Both the position numbers and the translations under genes were made by a program. From Citromicrobium bathyomarinum (GTDB taxonomy: Bacteria; Pseudomonadota; Alphaproteobacteria; Sphingomonadales; Sphingomonadaceae), in NCBI RefSeq assembly GCF_021021475.1, contig NZ_JAINWL010000001.1, forward strand, positions 930,001 to 994,000: a DNA stretch of 64,000 nucleotides. The letters run 5' to 3'. The notes below the pieces were generated by a model, which did not search any database, was not told the DNA's origin, and was given only the letters and a program-made list of their open reading frames with translations. Of this stretch, positions 36,902 to 45,768 are shown one piece after another; within the stretch, counting starts at the first letter, position 1; every line of letters begins with the position of its first letter.

Positions 36902-37871
36902 CATCATCTCCGCTCGGTGCGAACACCGCGCCGACATGTGTGCGCCCCTGCTGGGCGGCGAGCATTTCCTGCTTGTGTCGCTCACGATAGGAAGCACGCT
37001 GTGCGTCGTCTCTTTCATCGTGGCACGCCGCACAACTGACGCCCGCTTCATAAAACGCCGATTGCTTGTCCGACGGACTTACGGGCCGACGACACGCGAA
37101 GCACAGATCATGCGTCCCCGCTGACAGCGCGTGCCCGACCGCGACGCGCTGGTCGAACACGAAGCACTCGCCCTGCCACCGGCTCTCCTCCTCGGGCATC
37201 TGCTCTAGGTACGCGAGGATCCCGCCCTTGAGGTGGAAGACGTCGTCGAGCCCCTCCTTCTTCAGGAATGCGGATGCCTTCTCGCAGCGGATGCCACCGG
37301 TGCAGAACATGGCGACCCTTGGCGGATTCCCAGATCCGAGCAGGCGTTCGCGTTCGCGCGCGAACCATTCCGGAAAGTCCCGGAATGTGCCGGTCATCGG
37401 ATTGATCGACCCTGCGAAGGAGCCGATCGAAACCTCGTAATCGTTGCGCGTGTCGATCACGATCGTGTCGGGATCGTCGATCAGGGCGTTCCAGTCCTGC
37501 GGATCGACATAGGTGCCTGCATTGGCAGCCGGATCGATACCGGGCTGCCCCATGGTCACGATTTCCTGCTTGATGCGCACCTTCATCCGGTGAAACGGCA
37601 TGGCGCCGGCACTTGAGAACTTCACTTCGAGATCGGCGCAACCGGGCCAGCTGCGAATATGGTCGAGCACCCGGTCTATGCCCGTGCTGGACCCTGCGAT
37701 CGTGCCATTAATGCCTTCGCCAGCCAGCAGCAGCGTGCCCTTGATGCCCTGAGCATCGCATAATTGCTTCAGAGGCTTACTCAGCTGCTCGCACTGAGTG
37801 AGGGGTGCGAAATGGTACAAGGCGGCGACACAGATCGGTCGGGCGTCAGCGATTGGCATTGTCATGGTCAT
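36891..37871 (-). CDS. trhO: tRNA uridine(34) hydroxylase TrhO (rhodanese-like)
   Basis: TrhO (formerly YceA) hydroxylates uridine 34 of some tRNAs with oxygen. The 326-residue product has the N-terminal domain (KGTLLLAGEGINGTIAGS) and a rhodanese domain with VIDTRNDYEVSIGSFAGSIN and the active Cys in VAMFCTGGIRCEKASAFL. The C-terminus has CxxC pairs (LCFACRRPVS, CAACHDERDD), a metal-binding extension seen in this family. Start is one of three closely spaced ATGs; 37871 is the outermost. It lies in a leftward group with the HNH and GST genes. Confidence 0.93.
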   Translation of the reverse strand: MTMTMPIADARPICVAALYHFAPLTQCEQLSKPLKQLCDAQGIKGTLLLAGEGINGTIAGSSTGIDRVLDHIRSWPGCADLEVKFSSAGAMPFHRMKVRIKQEIVTMGQPGIDPAANAGTYVDPQDWNALIDDPDTIVIDTRNDYEVSIGSFAGSINPMTGTFRDFPEWFARERERLLGSGNPPRVAMFCTGGIRCEKASAFLKKEGLDDVFHLKGGILAYLEQMPEEESRWQGECFVFDQRVAVGHALSAGTHDLCFACRRPVSPSDKQSAFYEAGVSCAACHDERDDAQRASYRERHKQEMLAAQQGRTHVGAVFAPSGDDDGD

Positions 37872-37904
37872 TCTTCGGCGCGTTTTTTATGGATCGTGGC
37901 GCAA

Positions 37905-38246
37905 TCAGCGCTTTTTCTTCGCTGTGCCAGCGTGGAAATCGGGGTCCTTCTTGGCAACCCAATCGACGAATTTGCGCATGTCGGGATTGAGCAGAATTGC
38001 CTCGACGTCGAGCGCATGGCGCTGCAATTCGGCGTTGCTGAAATTGGCGATCAGGGTTTGCTGGCAAATAGGATGCATCGGCACGACATCGCGCCCACCC
38101 CGGCTCTTTGGCACAGGGTGGTGCATGACAACGGTCTTGCCCAGAGGGCGTCCGCAAAGCCAGCACGGCGGCAGCGGTGCCGCCTCCTCCTCATCCTCGT
38201 GGACCCGTTCCTCGCGGGCTGCGCCCTTGGAATATTTGCGTGCCAT
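37905..38246 (-). CDS. Small HNH-type protein
   Basis: The 113-residue product has CWLCGRPLG (CxxC), then MHHPVPKSRGGRDVVPMHPI with the His-His, Asn-like and His positions of an HNH nuclease fold, and a later Cys in ICQQT. Such small proteins with a CxxC zinc ribbon are usually HNH endonucleases. It starts MARKYSKGAAREER and ends Lys-rich. Its stop is 33 bases before the trhO start, so it heads a three-gene group. Whether it cleaves DNA, and why it sits with a tRNA modification gene, is unknown. Confidence 0.8.
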   Translation of the reverse strand: MARKYSKGAAREERVHEDEEEAAPLPPCWLCGRPLGKTVVMHHPVPKSRGGRDVVPMHPICQQTLIANFSNAELQRHALDVEAILLNPDMRKFVDWVAKKDPDFHAGTAKKKR

Positions 38247-38670
38247 GTGCCTCAGCCCGAATTGTGCGATCTTGGGGTGAGCGCTTAGCGCGTCGGCCCG
38301 GTCTTGACGACCACCATGGCACGTATCGGTTTTGGCCGGTCTGGGGATCGCGTCGCTCAGCTCCGTCCGTTACCGGCGCAGGCCTTGTCAGAGAGGCTAT
38401 GTCGGCTCTTCACAAGCGTGGCGGCAGTAGCGGATCGCGATCCCAATAGAGGTCATTGCAAGTTTCCTACTGCGCCGAGCGCTGCGATAATGTGGCGATG
38501 TGCTCAGCTTTCGTTACTTCCCTCGGCCGTGCGCCACTAGCTGCGCCCACTCGCGGAGGGGGGCGGGTTTTTCTCACTTGGACACTGTGTCAGGTGTGTC
38601 AGCCCATGGGGCATTGGTGACTGAAGCGTGCTCCGCTAGGTTCGGCACGAACGGGCAAGAGGATTGAGAT
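38247..38670. other. Divergent intergenic region with half of a duplicated element
   Basis: This 424-base gap lies between the divergent HNH gene and the saccharopine-dehydrogenase-like gene. Its last part (38562-38602) is the shared element described separately. In the rest I see no gene, tRNA or repeat; small open frames lack ribosome sites and recognisable products. Confidence 0.5.
38562..38602 (+). repeat. Duplicated intergenic element, copy 1
   Basis: GGCGGG plus a run of five T, four variable bases and then a 26-base core (38577-38602) containing GTGTCAG twice, two bases apart. The core matches copy 2 (50066-50091, minus strand) at 23 of 26 positions with the same four-base gap to the T-run. 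A short hairpin (CGCCC ... GGGCG) precedes the Ts, like a terminator, though no rightward gene lies upstream. It ends 68 bases before the next ATG. Confidence 0.7.
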
Positions 38671-39843
38671 ATGGCACGCGAATTCGACATCGTGATCTAC
38701 GGCGCGACCGGGTATACCGGGCGTCTGGTGGCCGAGCATTTCCTGCGCGAATATGGCGACAGTCCCGATGCTCCCAAATGGGCGATGGCGGGCCGCAATC
38801 CGGACAAGCTCGCCGAGGTGAAGCGCGAAATCGGCGCGCCCGATTCCACCCCCACCATTGTTGCTGATGCGGCCGACGCCACCAGTCTCGCGCAGATGTG
38901 CGAGCAGGCGAAGGTCGTCATCTCCACGGTCGGGCCGTACCAGCTCTATGGCGAGCCGCTGCTCGCCGCCTGCGCCAAGAGCGGCACGCATTATGCCGAC
39001 CTGTGCGGCGAGCCTGCATGGATGCGGCAGATGATCGACAAGTACGAGGCCGATGCGAAAGCGAGCGGGGCGCGGATCAGCTTTTCCTCGGGGTTCGATT
39101 CGATCCCCTTCGATCTGGGCGTGCTGATGCTCCAGAAAGAGGCGCAGGAGCGCTTCGGTGCGCCGTGCACGACCGTGCGCGGGCGCGTGCGGGCGATGAA
39201 GGGCACCTTCAGCGGCGGCACCGCCGCCAGCCTTGCCGAGAGCATGAAGGCGATGGCGCGCGACCCTTCCCTCATCAAGATCATGCGCAGCCCCTTCGGC
39301 CTCACCCCCGGCTTCGACGGGCCGGACCAGCCGGGCGGCATGGTGCCCAAGTACGAGAGCGATCTGGGCAAGTGGGCCGCGCCCTTCGTGATGGCGCCGA
39401 TCAACACCAAGAACGTGCACCGCACCAACTTCCTGCTCGGCCACCCCTATGGCGAGGATTTCCGCTACGACGAGATGGTCCTGACCAGCCCCGGCGAAGC
39501 GGGCAAGGCCGCTGCGAACGCTGCCGCCGAGATGATGAAGAACCCGTTCGGCGCGAAGCCGCCCAAGCCCGGCGAGGGCCCCACGCCCGAGGAGCGTGAG
39601 AACGGGTATTACGACGTGCTGTTCGTGGGTGAGACTGAGGGTGGCGAAACGCTGCGCTACGCGGTCAAGGGCCGCTACGACCCGGGCTATGGCTCGACCA
39701 GCCGGATGATCGGCGAGACGGGCATCGGCCTGCTTCAAAGCGATGCGCCGGGCGGGATCGGGACGCCGGGCTCGATTCTCGGCGAAGCTCTGGTCGCGCG
39801 CCTGCGCGAACATGCGGAGGTCACCTTCGAGGTGGAGGAATAG
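38671..39843 (+). CDS. Saccharopine dehydrogenase-like NAD(P)-binding protein
   Basis: The 390-residue product starts with a Rossmann motif (IYGATGYTGRLVAEHFL) and has GRNPDKLAEVKREIG and VGPYQLYGEPLLAACAKSG, which are typical of the saccharopine-dehydrogenase-like family that includes trans-acting enoyl reductases. The later part has GFDSIPFDLGVLML. The real substrate is unknown; many relatives are annotated only as membrane-lipid or enoyl-reductase-like. GAGGATTGAG precedes the ATG. Next in the same direction is a DoxX gene. Confidence 0.85.
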   Translation: MAREFDIVIYGATGYTGRLVAEHFLREYGDSPDAPKWAMAGRNPDKLAEVKREIGAPDSTPTIVADAADATSLAQMCEQAKVVISTVGPYQLYGEPLLAACAKSGTHYADLCGEPAWMRQMIDKYEADAKASGARISFSSGFDSIPFDLGVLMLQKEAQERFGAPCTTVRGRVRAMKGTFSGGTAASLAESMKAMARDPSLIKIMRSPFGLTPGFDGPDQPGGMVPKYESDLGKWAAPFVMAPINTKNVHRTNFLLGHPYGEDFRYDEMVLTSPGEAGKAAANAAAEMMKNPFGAKPPKPGEGPTPEERENGYYDVLFVGETEGGETLRYAVKGRYDPGYGSTSRMIGETGIGLLQSDAPGGIGTPGSILGEALVARLREHAEVTFEVEE

Positions 39844-39909
39844 CGCTTTTCGGGAGCCGATCGCCGTACGGGCGATTGATCTGCGTGTAGCAGCGGGGAG
39901 AGTATCGGT

Positions 39910-40401
39910 ATGGCGTTTCTGGCTTCGGTAATCGGTCGCATGTTGCTGGCGCTGATCTTCATCATCTCGGGCGTGACCAAGGTGATGAACGTCGCCCAGA
40001 CGCAGGCATTTATCGAGAAATCGACTACGCTGCCGGCCAATCTGGCGCTGCCGGTCGGGATTTTCGAGCTGGTGTTCGGCGTGTTCCTCGCGATCGGGTT
40101 CCTCACCCGGATCAGCAGCCTGCTGCTGTTCGGCTTCACGCTGGCGACGGTGTTCTTCTTCCACAATCAGCTGGGCGACCAGCTGCAGCTGCAACTCGCG
40201 CTCAAGAACCTCGCCATCGCGGGCGGGCTGCTGATGGTGTTTGCCTATGGCCAGGCGCGCGGATCGGTCGACGTCTGGCGCGAACGGGACCGCGCGCGGC
40301 GCGCCGAGATCCGGGCGGCGCGGGCAGAGGGGCGGGAAAGGGGTGCCCGCGAGGCCGAGGCACGAAGTGCCAGCGGCCCCGCGGACGGCCAGGCGGGATG
40401 A
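39910..40401 (+). CDS. DoxX-family membrane protein
   Basis: The 163-residue product has four membrane helices and the family opening IGRMLLALIFIISGVTKVMN, then LVFGVFLAIGFLTRISSLLL and HNQLGDQLQLQLALKNLAI, all common in DoxX proteins. The C-terminal 30 residues are strongly charged (Arg, Glu, Ala). It stands 66 bases after its neighbour. Its function (often linked to quinone or redox) is not known. Confidence 0.85.
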   Translation: MAFLASVIGRMLLALIFIISGVTKVMNVAQTQAFIEKSTTLPANLALPVGIFELVFGVFLAIGFLTRISSLLLFGFTLATVFFFHNQLGDQLQLQLALKNLAIAGGLLMVFAYGQARGSVDVWRERDRARRAEIRAARAEGRERGAREAEARSASGPADGQAG

Positions 40402-40417
40402 AGGGGGGAGGCCCCGC

Positions 40418-42604
40418 CTAGAAGCTGAAGCGTGCGCTGACCGAGAGGTTACGCCCCGCCATCGGGATGAAGTCGCGCGTGAAGCTGGTCGCGCGGCGGC
40501 CTTCGACGTCGAAGATGTTGTCGACCTTGGCCAGCAGGGTCACGTTGTCGTTGCCGCGCAGCGGACGCCAAGCGACCGAGGCGTTGACGAAGGTGAAGGC
40601 ATCGGTCGCACTCTCGAACGCGGGCACATCGTCCTGCTCGCCGAAGTACTGGACCTCGCCGCGCACTTCGAACGGCCCGGTCTTGGCGGTCAGCGCACCG
40701 GTCAGGCCCAGCGGCGGAATGCGCGGGACCGGGCTGCCGTCGGCCAGCTCGGCCTTGACGTACTCGGCACTCGCTTCACCGAGCAGGGAGAATGTGTCAC
40801 TCTCCACGAAAGGCACGGCGAGTTCGGCTTCGACCCCGTAATAGGTCGCATCCTGCTGCAGGTAGTTGAACAGCGGCAGGCCGCCTTCCTCGCCTGCCGG
40901 CAGCGGGCTGCCGTCTTCCTCGACGAGAGTGCCAGTGTTGTTGAGGTAGATGTAGTTGTCGAACCAGCTCTTGAACGCGGTCAGGCTGATGGTCGCCGGG
41001 CCCAGATTGCCGCGCACGAAGCCTTCCAGGCCCCACGCACGCTCGACCTCGAGGTCCACATCGCCCAGCTCGTACTGGCCGGTGGCGACGTGCGGTCCGT
41101 TGGCGAACAGCTCCTCGCCGGCAGGGGCACGGCCGACGCGCGATCCGTTTACGCCGACCCGCAGGCCGCCGATGTCGTAGGAGACACCCAGCGCGCCGGA
41201 GAAGATGTTGAAGTTGCGATCGACGTTCAGCGGCGTCGAGGAGACACTTGAGGTTTCGAAACGTGCGGCACCTTCGAGCTGGAAGTCCCCGAAGCTCAGC
41301 TCCTGAAGCGTGAAGAAGCCGTACTGTTCGGTCTGGTTGGGGGCGACGAAGGCCTCTTCACCCGTCGCCGAGAAGTCGCGAATGTAGAACTGCCCGCCGA
41401 ACGAGCCGCGCAGGTTCCCGACGGGAGCCTGAATGAACTCCGCCCGTCCCTCGAACCCTTCGACATCGAACACGGTCCCGACCTCGGAGCCTTCGAATTC
41501 GGTGTGGGTATAGTCGCTGTAGCCTACGCGAGTCTGCAGCCGGTCGAGGAAACCCGAGCCCAGGTCCAGGTCGCCACGATATTCTGCGCGGTACTGCTTG
41601 AGCCCGATCGAGACGCCCTCTTCGCCGCCCTCTTCCTCGCCGCCGTCTTCGTGCTCGTGTCCCCCGGCAGGATTTTCGGGGACGCCGTAAGTGGTCTCGT
41701 AATAGCCGCCACCGAAACCGAAATTACTGCCGCCGGAGAAGAAGGCGAGGCCAGCGTTCACCGACTTGGTCTCGACAAAGGTGTTGGGCACGACGCCCTG
41801 CTGGTTCGCGACCGCGCGCAGTTCGGCGGCCTCTTCAAGCTCGCCTTCGCCCTCGTGTTCGTCGGCCTCGGCAAGAACATCGGCGCGAAGACCGTCGCTC
41901 AGCACATAGCCGGGCACGTTGACGTCGCCCGCATCGAGGTAGCTGCCATCAATATGCGCGACGAAACCGCCACCCAGCGGCGCGTCGACCGAAGCACCGA
42001 CGCGGTATTCGTCGTTGACGCTGTCATAGCTCGCCAGCCCGTCGATATGGATCGGCTCGTCGGGGATGCTGCGCGGAATGCGCTTGTCGATCACGTTGAC
42101 CGCGCCGCCGATCGCCTGGCTGCCGTAAAGCAACACGGCGGGGCCACGCAGAACCTCGATCCGCTCGACGGTCAGAGGGTCGATGCTGACCGCGTGATCG
42201 TCCGAGGTGTTCGATGCGTCGAGCGAGCCGATCCCGTCGCTCATCACCCGGACGCGCTCTCCGCTGAAGCCGCGAACCACCGGGCGCGAAGCGCCGGGCG
42301 AGAAGCCGCTGCCCGAAACCCCGGGCAGATCCTCGAGAATCTCGCCCACCTGACCGTTCATGTTTCTTTGCAGTTCGACCCCTTCGACGACCGAGGTGCC
42401 GGCAAGCACGTCGAGCTGGCTCAGGCTCCTGCCCGCAGTGACCACGATATCTGCCTGCTGGCTGGTGCGGTTGTGGAAGTCGTCGCCGACATCATCACTG
42501 CTGCTGTCCGCAGGATCATCGGCCGTTTGCGCCTGAGCGGCACAGGGAACGGCGGCCAGGGCAATGGCGAGCAGCGGCAGGCTGCCGATGGAGGAGAGCT
42601 TCAT
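40418..42604 (-). CDS. TonB-dependent outer-membrane receptor, maybe for zinc
   Basis: The 728-residue product has a signal peptide (about 1-25), a plug domain with VERIEVLRGPAVLLYGSQAIGG-like features and a 22-strand barrel ending with the C-terminal Phe (SVSARFSF). Two loops are rich in His and acidic residues (about 245-260, EADEHEGEGELEE; about 312-325, GGHEHEDGGEEEGG). Such loops occur in zinc receptors of the ZnuD type, so zinc is a guess from loop chemistry. Before the gene an AT-rich stretch (42632-42657) has GTTA and TAAC ends in inverted order, which might be an operator. It is convergent with the DoxX gene. Confidence 0.88.
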   Translation of the reverse strand: MKLSSIGSLPLLAIALAAVPCAAQAQTADDPADSSSDDVGDDFHNRTSQQADIVVTAGRSLSQLDVLAGTSVVEGVELQRNMNGQVGEILEDLPGVSGSGFSPGASRPVVRGFSGERVRVMSDGIGSLDASNTSDDHAVSIDPLTVERIEVLRGPAVLLYGSQAIGGAVNVIDKRIPRSIPDEPIHIDGLASYDSVNDEYRVGASVDAPLGGGFVAHIDGSYLDAGDVNVPGYVLSDGLRADVLAEADEHEGEGELEEAAELRAVANQQGVVPNTFVETKSVNAGLAFFSGGSNFGFGGGYYETTYGVPENPAGGHEHEDGGEEEGGEEGVSIGLKQYRAEYRGDLDLGSGFLDRLQTRVGYSDYTHTEFEGSEVGTVFDVEGFEGRAEFIQAPVGNLRGSFGGQFYIRDFSATGEEAFVAPNQTEQYGFFTLQELSFGDFQLEGAARFETSSVSSTPLNVDRNFNIFSGALGVSYDIGGLRVGVNGSRVGRAPAGEELFANGPHVATGQYELGDVDLEVERAWGLEGFVRGNLGPATISLTAFKSWFDNYIYLNNTGTLVEEDGSPLPAGEEGGLPLFNYLQQDATYYGVEAELAVPFVESDTFSLLGEASAEYVKAELADGSPVPRIPPLGLTGALTAKTGPFEVRGEVQYFGEQDDVPAFESATDAFTFVNASVAWRPLRGNDNVTLLAKVDNIFDVEGRRATSFTRDFIPMAGRNLSVSARFSF

Positions 42605-42844
42605 AAGGGTGAACGATCCTGTTTGTGTGTTACTTTATATCATCCGCAGCTAACGTTTCATTCTTGCGAGCGCAAGACCGATATTGCGCTTCGGCGACCC
42701 GAATCGTTCGTTCGTCGGTAAATCTAAGGAAAGCAGGCAACCGGCGAAGCGCGCACGTTGCCGCCGCGCAGGACGCGGAAGATCCGGGCGAACCGCAGTG
42801 ACACTGCGCGGACGCCCGGCAAAGCCGGATTGTTCTGAAGAAAA

Positions 42845-42919
42845 TGGAGCGGGCGAGGCGATTCGAACGCCCGACCCCAACCTTGGCAAGGTTGTGCTCT
42901 ACCCCTGAGCTACGCCCGC
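42845..42919 (-). tRNA. tRNA-Gly, anticodon GCC
   Basis: Read leftward from 42919, a seven-base acceptor stem GCGGGCG pairs with CGCCCGC. The D-arm (AGCTCAGGGGTAGAGC), the anticodon loop with GCC in CTTGCCAAG, and the T-arm (GTTCGAATC) are all complete. The CCA end is encoded (42845-42847). It stands alone between the TonB receptor and the thioredoxin gene. Confidence 0.97.
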
Positions 42920-43104
42920 TCACTTGGCGTTTCCGGCGGGCCGCGAGGGCCTGTCCGGAACGGGAAGCGGGCAATTAGCAACGAGGGCCCGGTACCGCAA
43001 GCGCTAAATTACAGGTTTTTGCAGGCCCTTCACATCCCCCACGAAAGGCCCACATTGGGGCAAACCGAAAGCCTGCAACCGCACGACAGAGAAGGGGATC
43101 GCAC

Positions 43105-44043
43105 TTGGCCAGCATGGGGCTCAATATAGAGGAACAGAAAGCCGTCGAACGCTTCCAGAAGGAAGTCGTCGAACCGTCGATGACGAAGCTGGTGGTGCTC
43201 GATTTCTGGGCCGAATGGTGCGGCCCGTGCAAGGCGCTCGCCCCGATGCTGGAAAAGGTCGCGGCGCAATATGCCGATAAGGGCGTGGTGCTGAAGAAGA
43301 TCAATGTCGATGAAGAGCAGTTCATCGCCAGCCAGTTCCAGGTCCAGTCGATCCCCACGGTCTACGCCATGTTCCAGGGCCGCCCCGTGGCCGACCTGAC
43401 CAGCGCGCGCAGCGAAAGCCAGCTTACGCAGGCGCTCGACCAGATTCTCGCGCAGCTTCCGATCGATCCCAATGCGGCCGGTGCCGATTCGGATGCCAAT
43501 AATGGCATGCCCGAAGTCGAGCAGCTGATCGCCATGGGAGAGCAGCTGCTGGATGCGGGCGAGAACGAGAAAGCCGTCCAGCTCTACACCGAGATCGCGA
43601 CCGCGGCCCCGCCCGAAATCGCGAGCCGTCCGGAAATCCAGTCCGGCCTGATTCGCGCGCTGCTGGCGAACGGGCAGCACGAGCAGGCGCAGGCCGCCTT
43701 CGACGCGCTGACCGACGAGCAGAAGGCCGACCCCGCCGTGGCACAGGCCGGTGCGCAGCTTGAACTCTCGGGCGAGAAGGTCGACGAGGGCGAGCTGGCG
43801 GCGCTGCGCGAGGAGGCCCAGGGCGGCGATATGGACGCACGCTACACCTACGCCGAAGCCGCCTTCGCCGCTGGCCAGCGCGATGCCGCAGCGGACGAGC
43901 TGCTGGCCATGGTCGAGACGGATCGCGAATGGAACGAAGGCGCGGCGCGGACCAAGCTGCTGCAGATCTTCGAGGCGGTCGGTCTGGAAGATGCATGGGT
44001 GGTCGCCACCCGTCGTCGCCTGTCCAAGATCCTGTTCGGTTAG
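43105..44043 (+). CDS. CnoX-type thioredoxin-TPR holdase
   Basis: The 312-residue product has an N-terminal thioredoxin domain with WCGPC at residues 38-42 and a cis-Pro in QSIPTVYAM, then a C-terminal TPR-like helical part (about 130-310). This is the YbbN/CnoX architecture, which holds unfolded proteins; the CGPC pair means redox activity as in alphaproteobacterial CnoX, unlike E. coli. AAGGGG (43092-43097) is placed ideally for a TTG at 43105, and too far for the ATG at 43114, so I choose TTG. The next gene is five bases away. Confidence 0.9.
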   Translation: MASMGLNIEEQKAVERFQKEVVEPSMTKLVVLDFWAEWCGPCKALAPMLEKVAAQYADKGVVLKKINVDEEQFIASQFQVQSIPTVYAMFQGRPVADLTSARSESQLTQALDQILAQLPIDPNAAGADSDANNGMPEVEQLIAMGEQLLDAGENEKAVQLYTEIATAAPPEIASRPEIQSGLIRALLANGQHEQAQAAFDALTDEQKADPAVAQAGAQLELSGEKVDEGELAALREEAQGGDMDARYTYAEAAFAAGQRDAAADELLAMVETDREWNEGAARTKLLQIFEAVGLEDAWVVATRRRLSKILFG

Positions 44044-44048
44044 GCCCG

Positions 44049-44654
44049 ATGCGCCTGTCCATCTTCCCGCTTACCGGCGCGATCCTGTTCCCCGGCCTGC
44101 AATTGCCGCTGCATATGTTCGAGCCGCGCTATCGCGCGCTGGTCAGCGATGCGCTGGCGCGCGACCGGCGAATCGCGATGATCCAGCCCAAGACCACGCG
44201 CGATGGATCGCCGCTCTACAACATCGGCTGCGTGGGCAAGATCGCCGATGTCGAGGCGATGGACGACGGACGCTACAACCTCGTGCTCGACGGGGAGAGC
44301 CGCTTTCGCATGATTCGCGAGCTCGATGTCGCGACCCCCTTCCGCCAGATCGAGGGCGAGCTGATCGCCGAGGACGGCGATGAAGTGCTAAGCGGGATCG
44401 AGCGTGCCGGGTTCGAACGCGAAGCCCGCCGTTTCGCCGATGCGCAGGGCTATTCGGTGGACTGGGATGCGGTCGCCCAGCTCGACGACCAGTCGCTGAT
44501 CAACGGGGTCAGCCAGATCGCCCCCTTCGATGCCGCGTCCAAGCAGGCGCTGCTGGAGACGCCGGACCTTGCCGCGCGGTGCGAGCTGCTGATCCAGCTG
44601 ATGTATTTCTTCGGTCGCCAGAACGGCACGGACGACCGGGTTACCTTGCAATAG
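44049..44654 (+). CDS. LON substrate-binding-domain protein
   Basis: The 201-residue product consists of the N-terminal substrate-binding domain of Lon protease without the ATPase and protease parts: FPLTGAILFPGLQLPLHMFE at the start and GRYNLVLDGESRFRMI in the middle. Such stand-alone LON domains are common, and are often near thioredoxin or chaperone genes, as here. The ATG at 44049 is five bases after the thioredoxin gene. Its last 14 bases overlap the convergent serine hydrolase gene. Confidence 0.9.
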   Translation: MRLSIFPLTGAILFPGLQLPLHMFEPRYRALVSDALARDRRIAMIQPKTTRDGSPLYNIGCVGKIADVEAMDDGRYNLVLDGESRFRMIRELDVATPFRQIEGELIAEDGDEVLSGIERAGFEREARRFADAQGYSVDWDAVAQLDDQSLINGVSQIAPFDAASKQALLETPDLAARCELLIQLMYFFGRQNGTDDRVTLQ

Positions 44655-45690
44655 CCGGGGCAGTAACCGGTTCGAGCGCGCCGAGCATGGCCCAAAGTGC
44701 GGTGAACGCGTGCCGCTCCGCATCGCGCTTGTTGTAATTGCGCCTCTGCACCACCAGCACGGCATCGTGACTGGGCACGACGGCGACGATGTTGCCGCCA
44801 TTGCCCTTCATCATCCACGCAGGCACATATTGCTCGCCTGCGCGCAGCGGGGTTGCCCACCACAGGTCGCCGTAGAATTGGTGTTCGCCCAACCTGTGGC
44901 GCGGGGTCAGCATCGACTCGATCCACGCGCGGTCGATCACCTGCTGGCCGTCCCATTCCCCGCGATCGAGGACGAGGCGACCGATCTTTAGCAGCGCTTC
45001 GTCCGAAATGGTCAGTTGCCCGCCTGACTGGATCTCGCCGCTGCGCGAGGTCCGCCAGATGGGGCGCGCTATGCCGAGGGGGTCGAACAGGCGGCGCTGG
45101 ACGTAATCGTCGAACCGCTCGCCCGTCGCCGTCTCGACCACTTGGCCGAGGAGGAACACGCCCGCCGTGCAGTAGGAGAACGGGCCATAGCCATTCTCCC
45201 CCCGGGTGAAGCCGCGCGCGGGGAGGTCCAGCGCGAAGGCGCGCCATTCGCGCGTCCGGTACATCCGCTCCTCCTGCCCGGGAGACTTCCGGTCCCGGTC
45301 ATCGCAGTCGAGCGCGCTGGCCATGGCGAGCAGGTCGCCCACCGTGATCGAATCGAAAGGCTCGCCCCGCGAATGGCCGAGGTACGGCCACACCGCCACG
45401 TCGCGGCCGGCCAGCTTGCCATCCATAATCGCCATGCCAACCGCCAGCGCGGTGATCGACTTGCCTGCCGACTTGATATCTACCGGAGTGCCGGGTGCCT
45501 TCCCGTCGAACCGCTTGCGATAAACGATCTCACCGCCCTGCGTGCTGGCGAGCGCGGCGATATCGCCCAGCTCGCCCTTTTCGATCGCAGCCTCAAGCTG
45601 CTCCAGATCGTAGCGCGGCAACGGTTGCGCCGCCGCAGCGCTGCCCAGCAGGCAGGCGAGAAACGTCGCGACGATGATCCTGATCGACAT
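44641..45690 (-). CDS. Serine hydrolase, beta-lactamase/PBP-like
   Basis: The 349-residue product has a signal peptide (MSIRIIVATFLACLLGSAAA) and the class-C-like active site: SxxK at Ser74-Lys77 (DIKSAGKSITALAVG), a Tyr motif (FSYCTAG) in place of YxN, and a later NGGNIVAVVP where the KTG-type strand would be. Its function may be a D-aminopeptidase, esterase or PBP-like enzyme; a real beta-lactamase is unlikely on this evidence. It converges with the LON gene and overlaps it by 14 bases. Confidence 0.85.
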   Translation of the reverse strand: MSIRIIVATFLACLLGSAAAAQPLPRYDLEQLEAAIEKGELGDIAALASTQGGEIVYRKRFDGKAPGTPVDIKSAGKSITALAVGMAIMDGKLAGRDVAVWPYLGHSRGEPFDSITVGDLLAMASALDCDDRDRKSPGQEERMYRTREWRAFALDLPARGFTRGENGYGPFSYCTAGVFLLGQVVETATGERFDDYVQRRLFDPLGIARPIWRTSRSGEIQSGGQLTISDEALLKIGRLVLDRGEWDGQQVIDRAWIESMLTPRHRLGEHQFYGDLWWATPLRAGEQYVPAWMMKGNGGNIVAVVPSHDAVLVVQRRNYNKRDAERHAFTALWAMLGALEPVTAPAIAR

Positions 45691-45768
45691 AAGCTCCTCC
45701 CGCGAGCGACGTTGCGCCGCTGGCCCCTAACCGCGCGTGAACCGCGCGCGTCCGGAAAGTCGGAGATG

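Noticed and set aside
38247-38560. A tRNA or a small gene in the gap before the saccharopine-like gene
   Set aside because: No cloverleaf could be drawn and the short frames have neither ribosome sites nor known products.
44641-44654. The 14-base overlap of the LON gene and serine hydrolase gene as a sign of a wrong stop
   Set aside because: Both C-termini look normal in length and the genes converge, so a tail-to-tail overlap is enough explanation.
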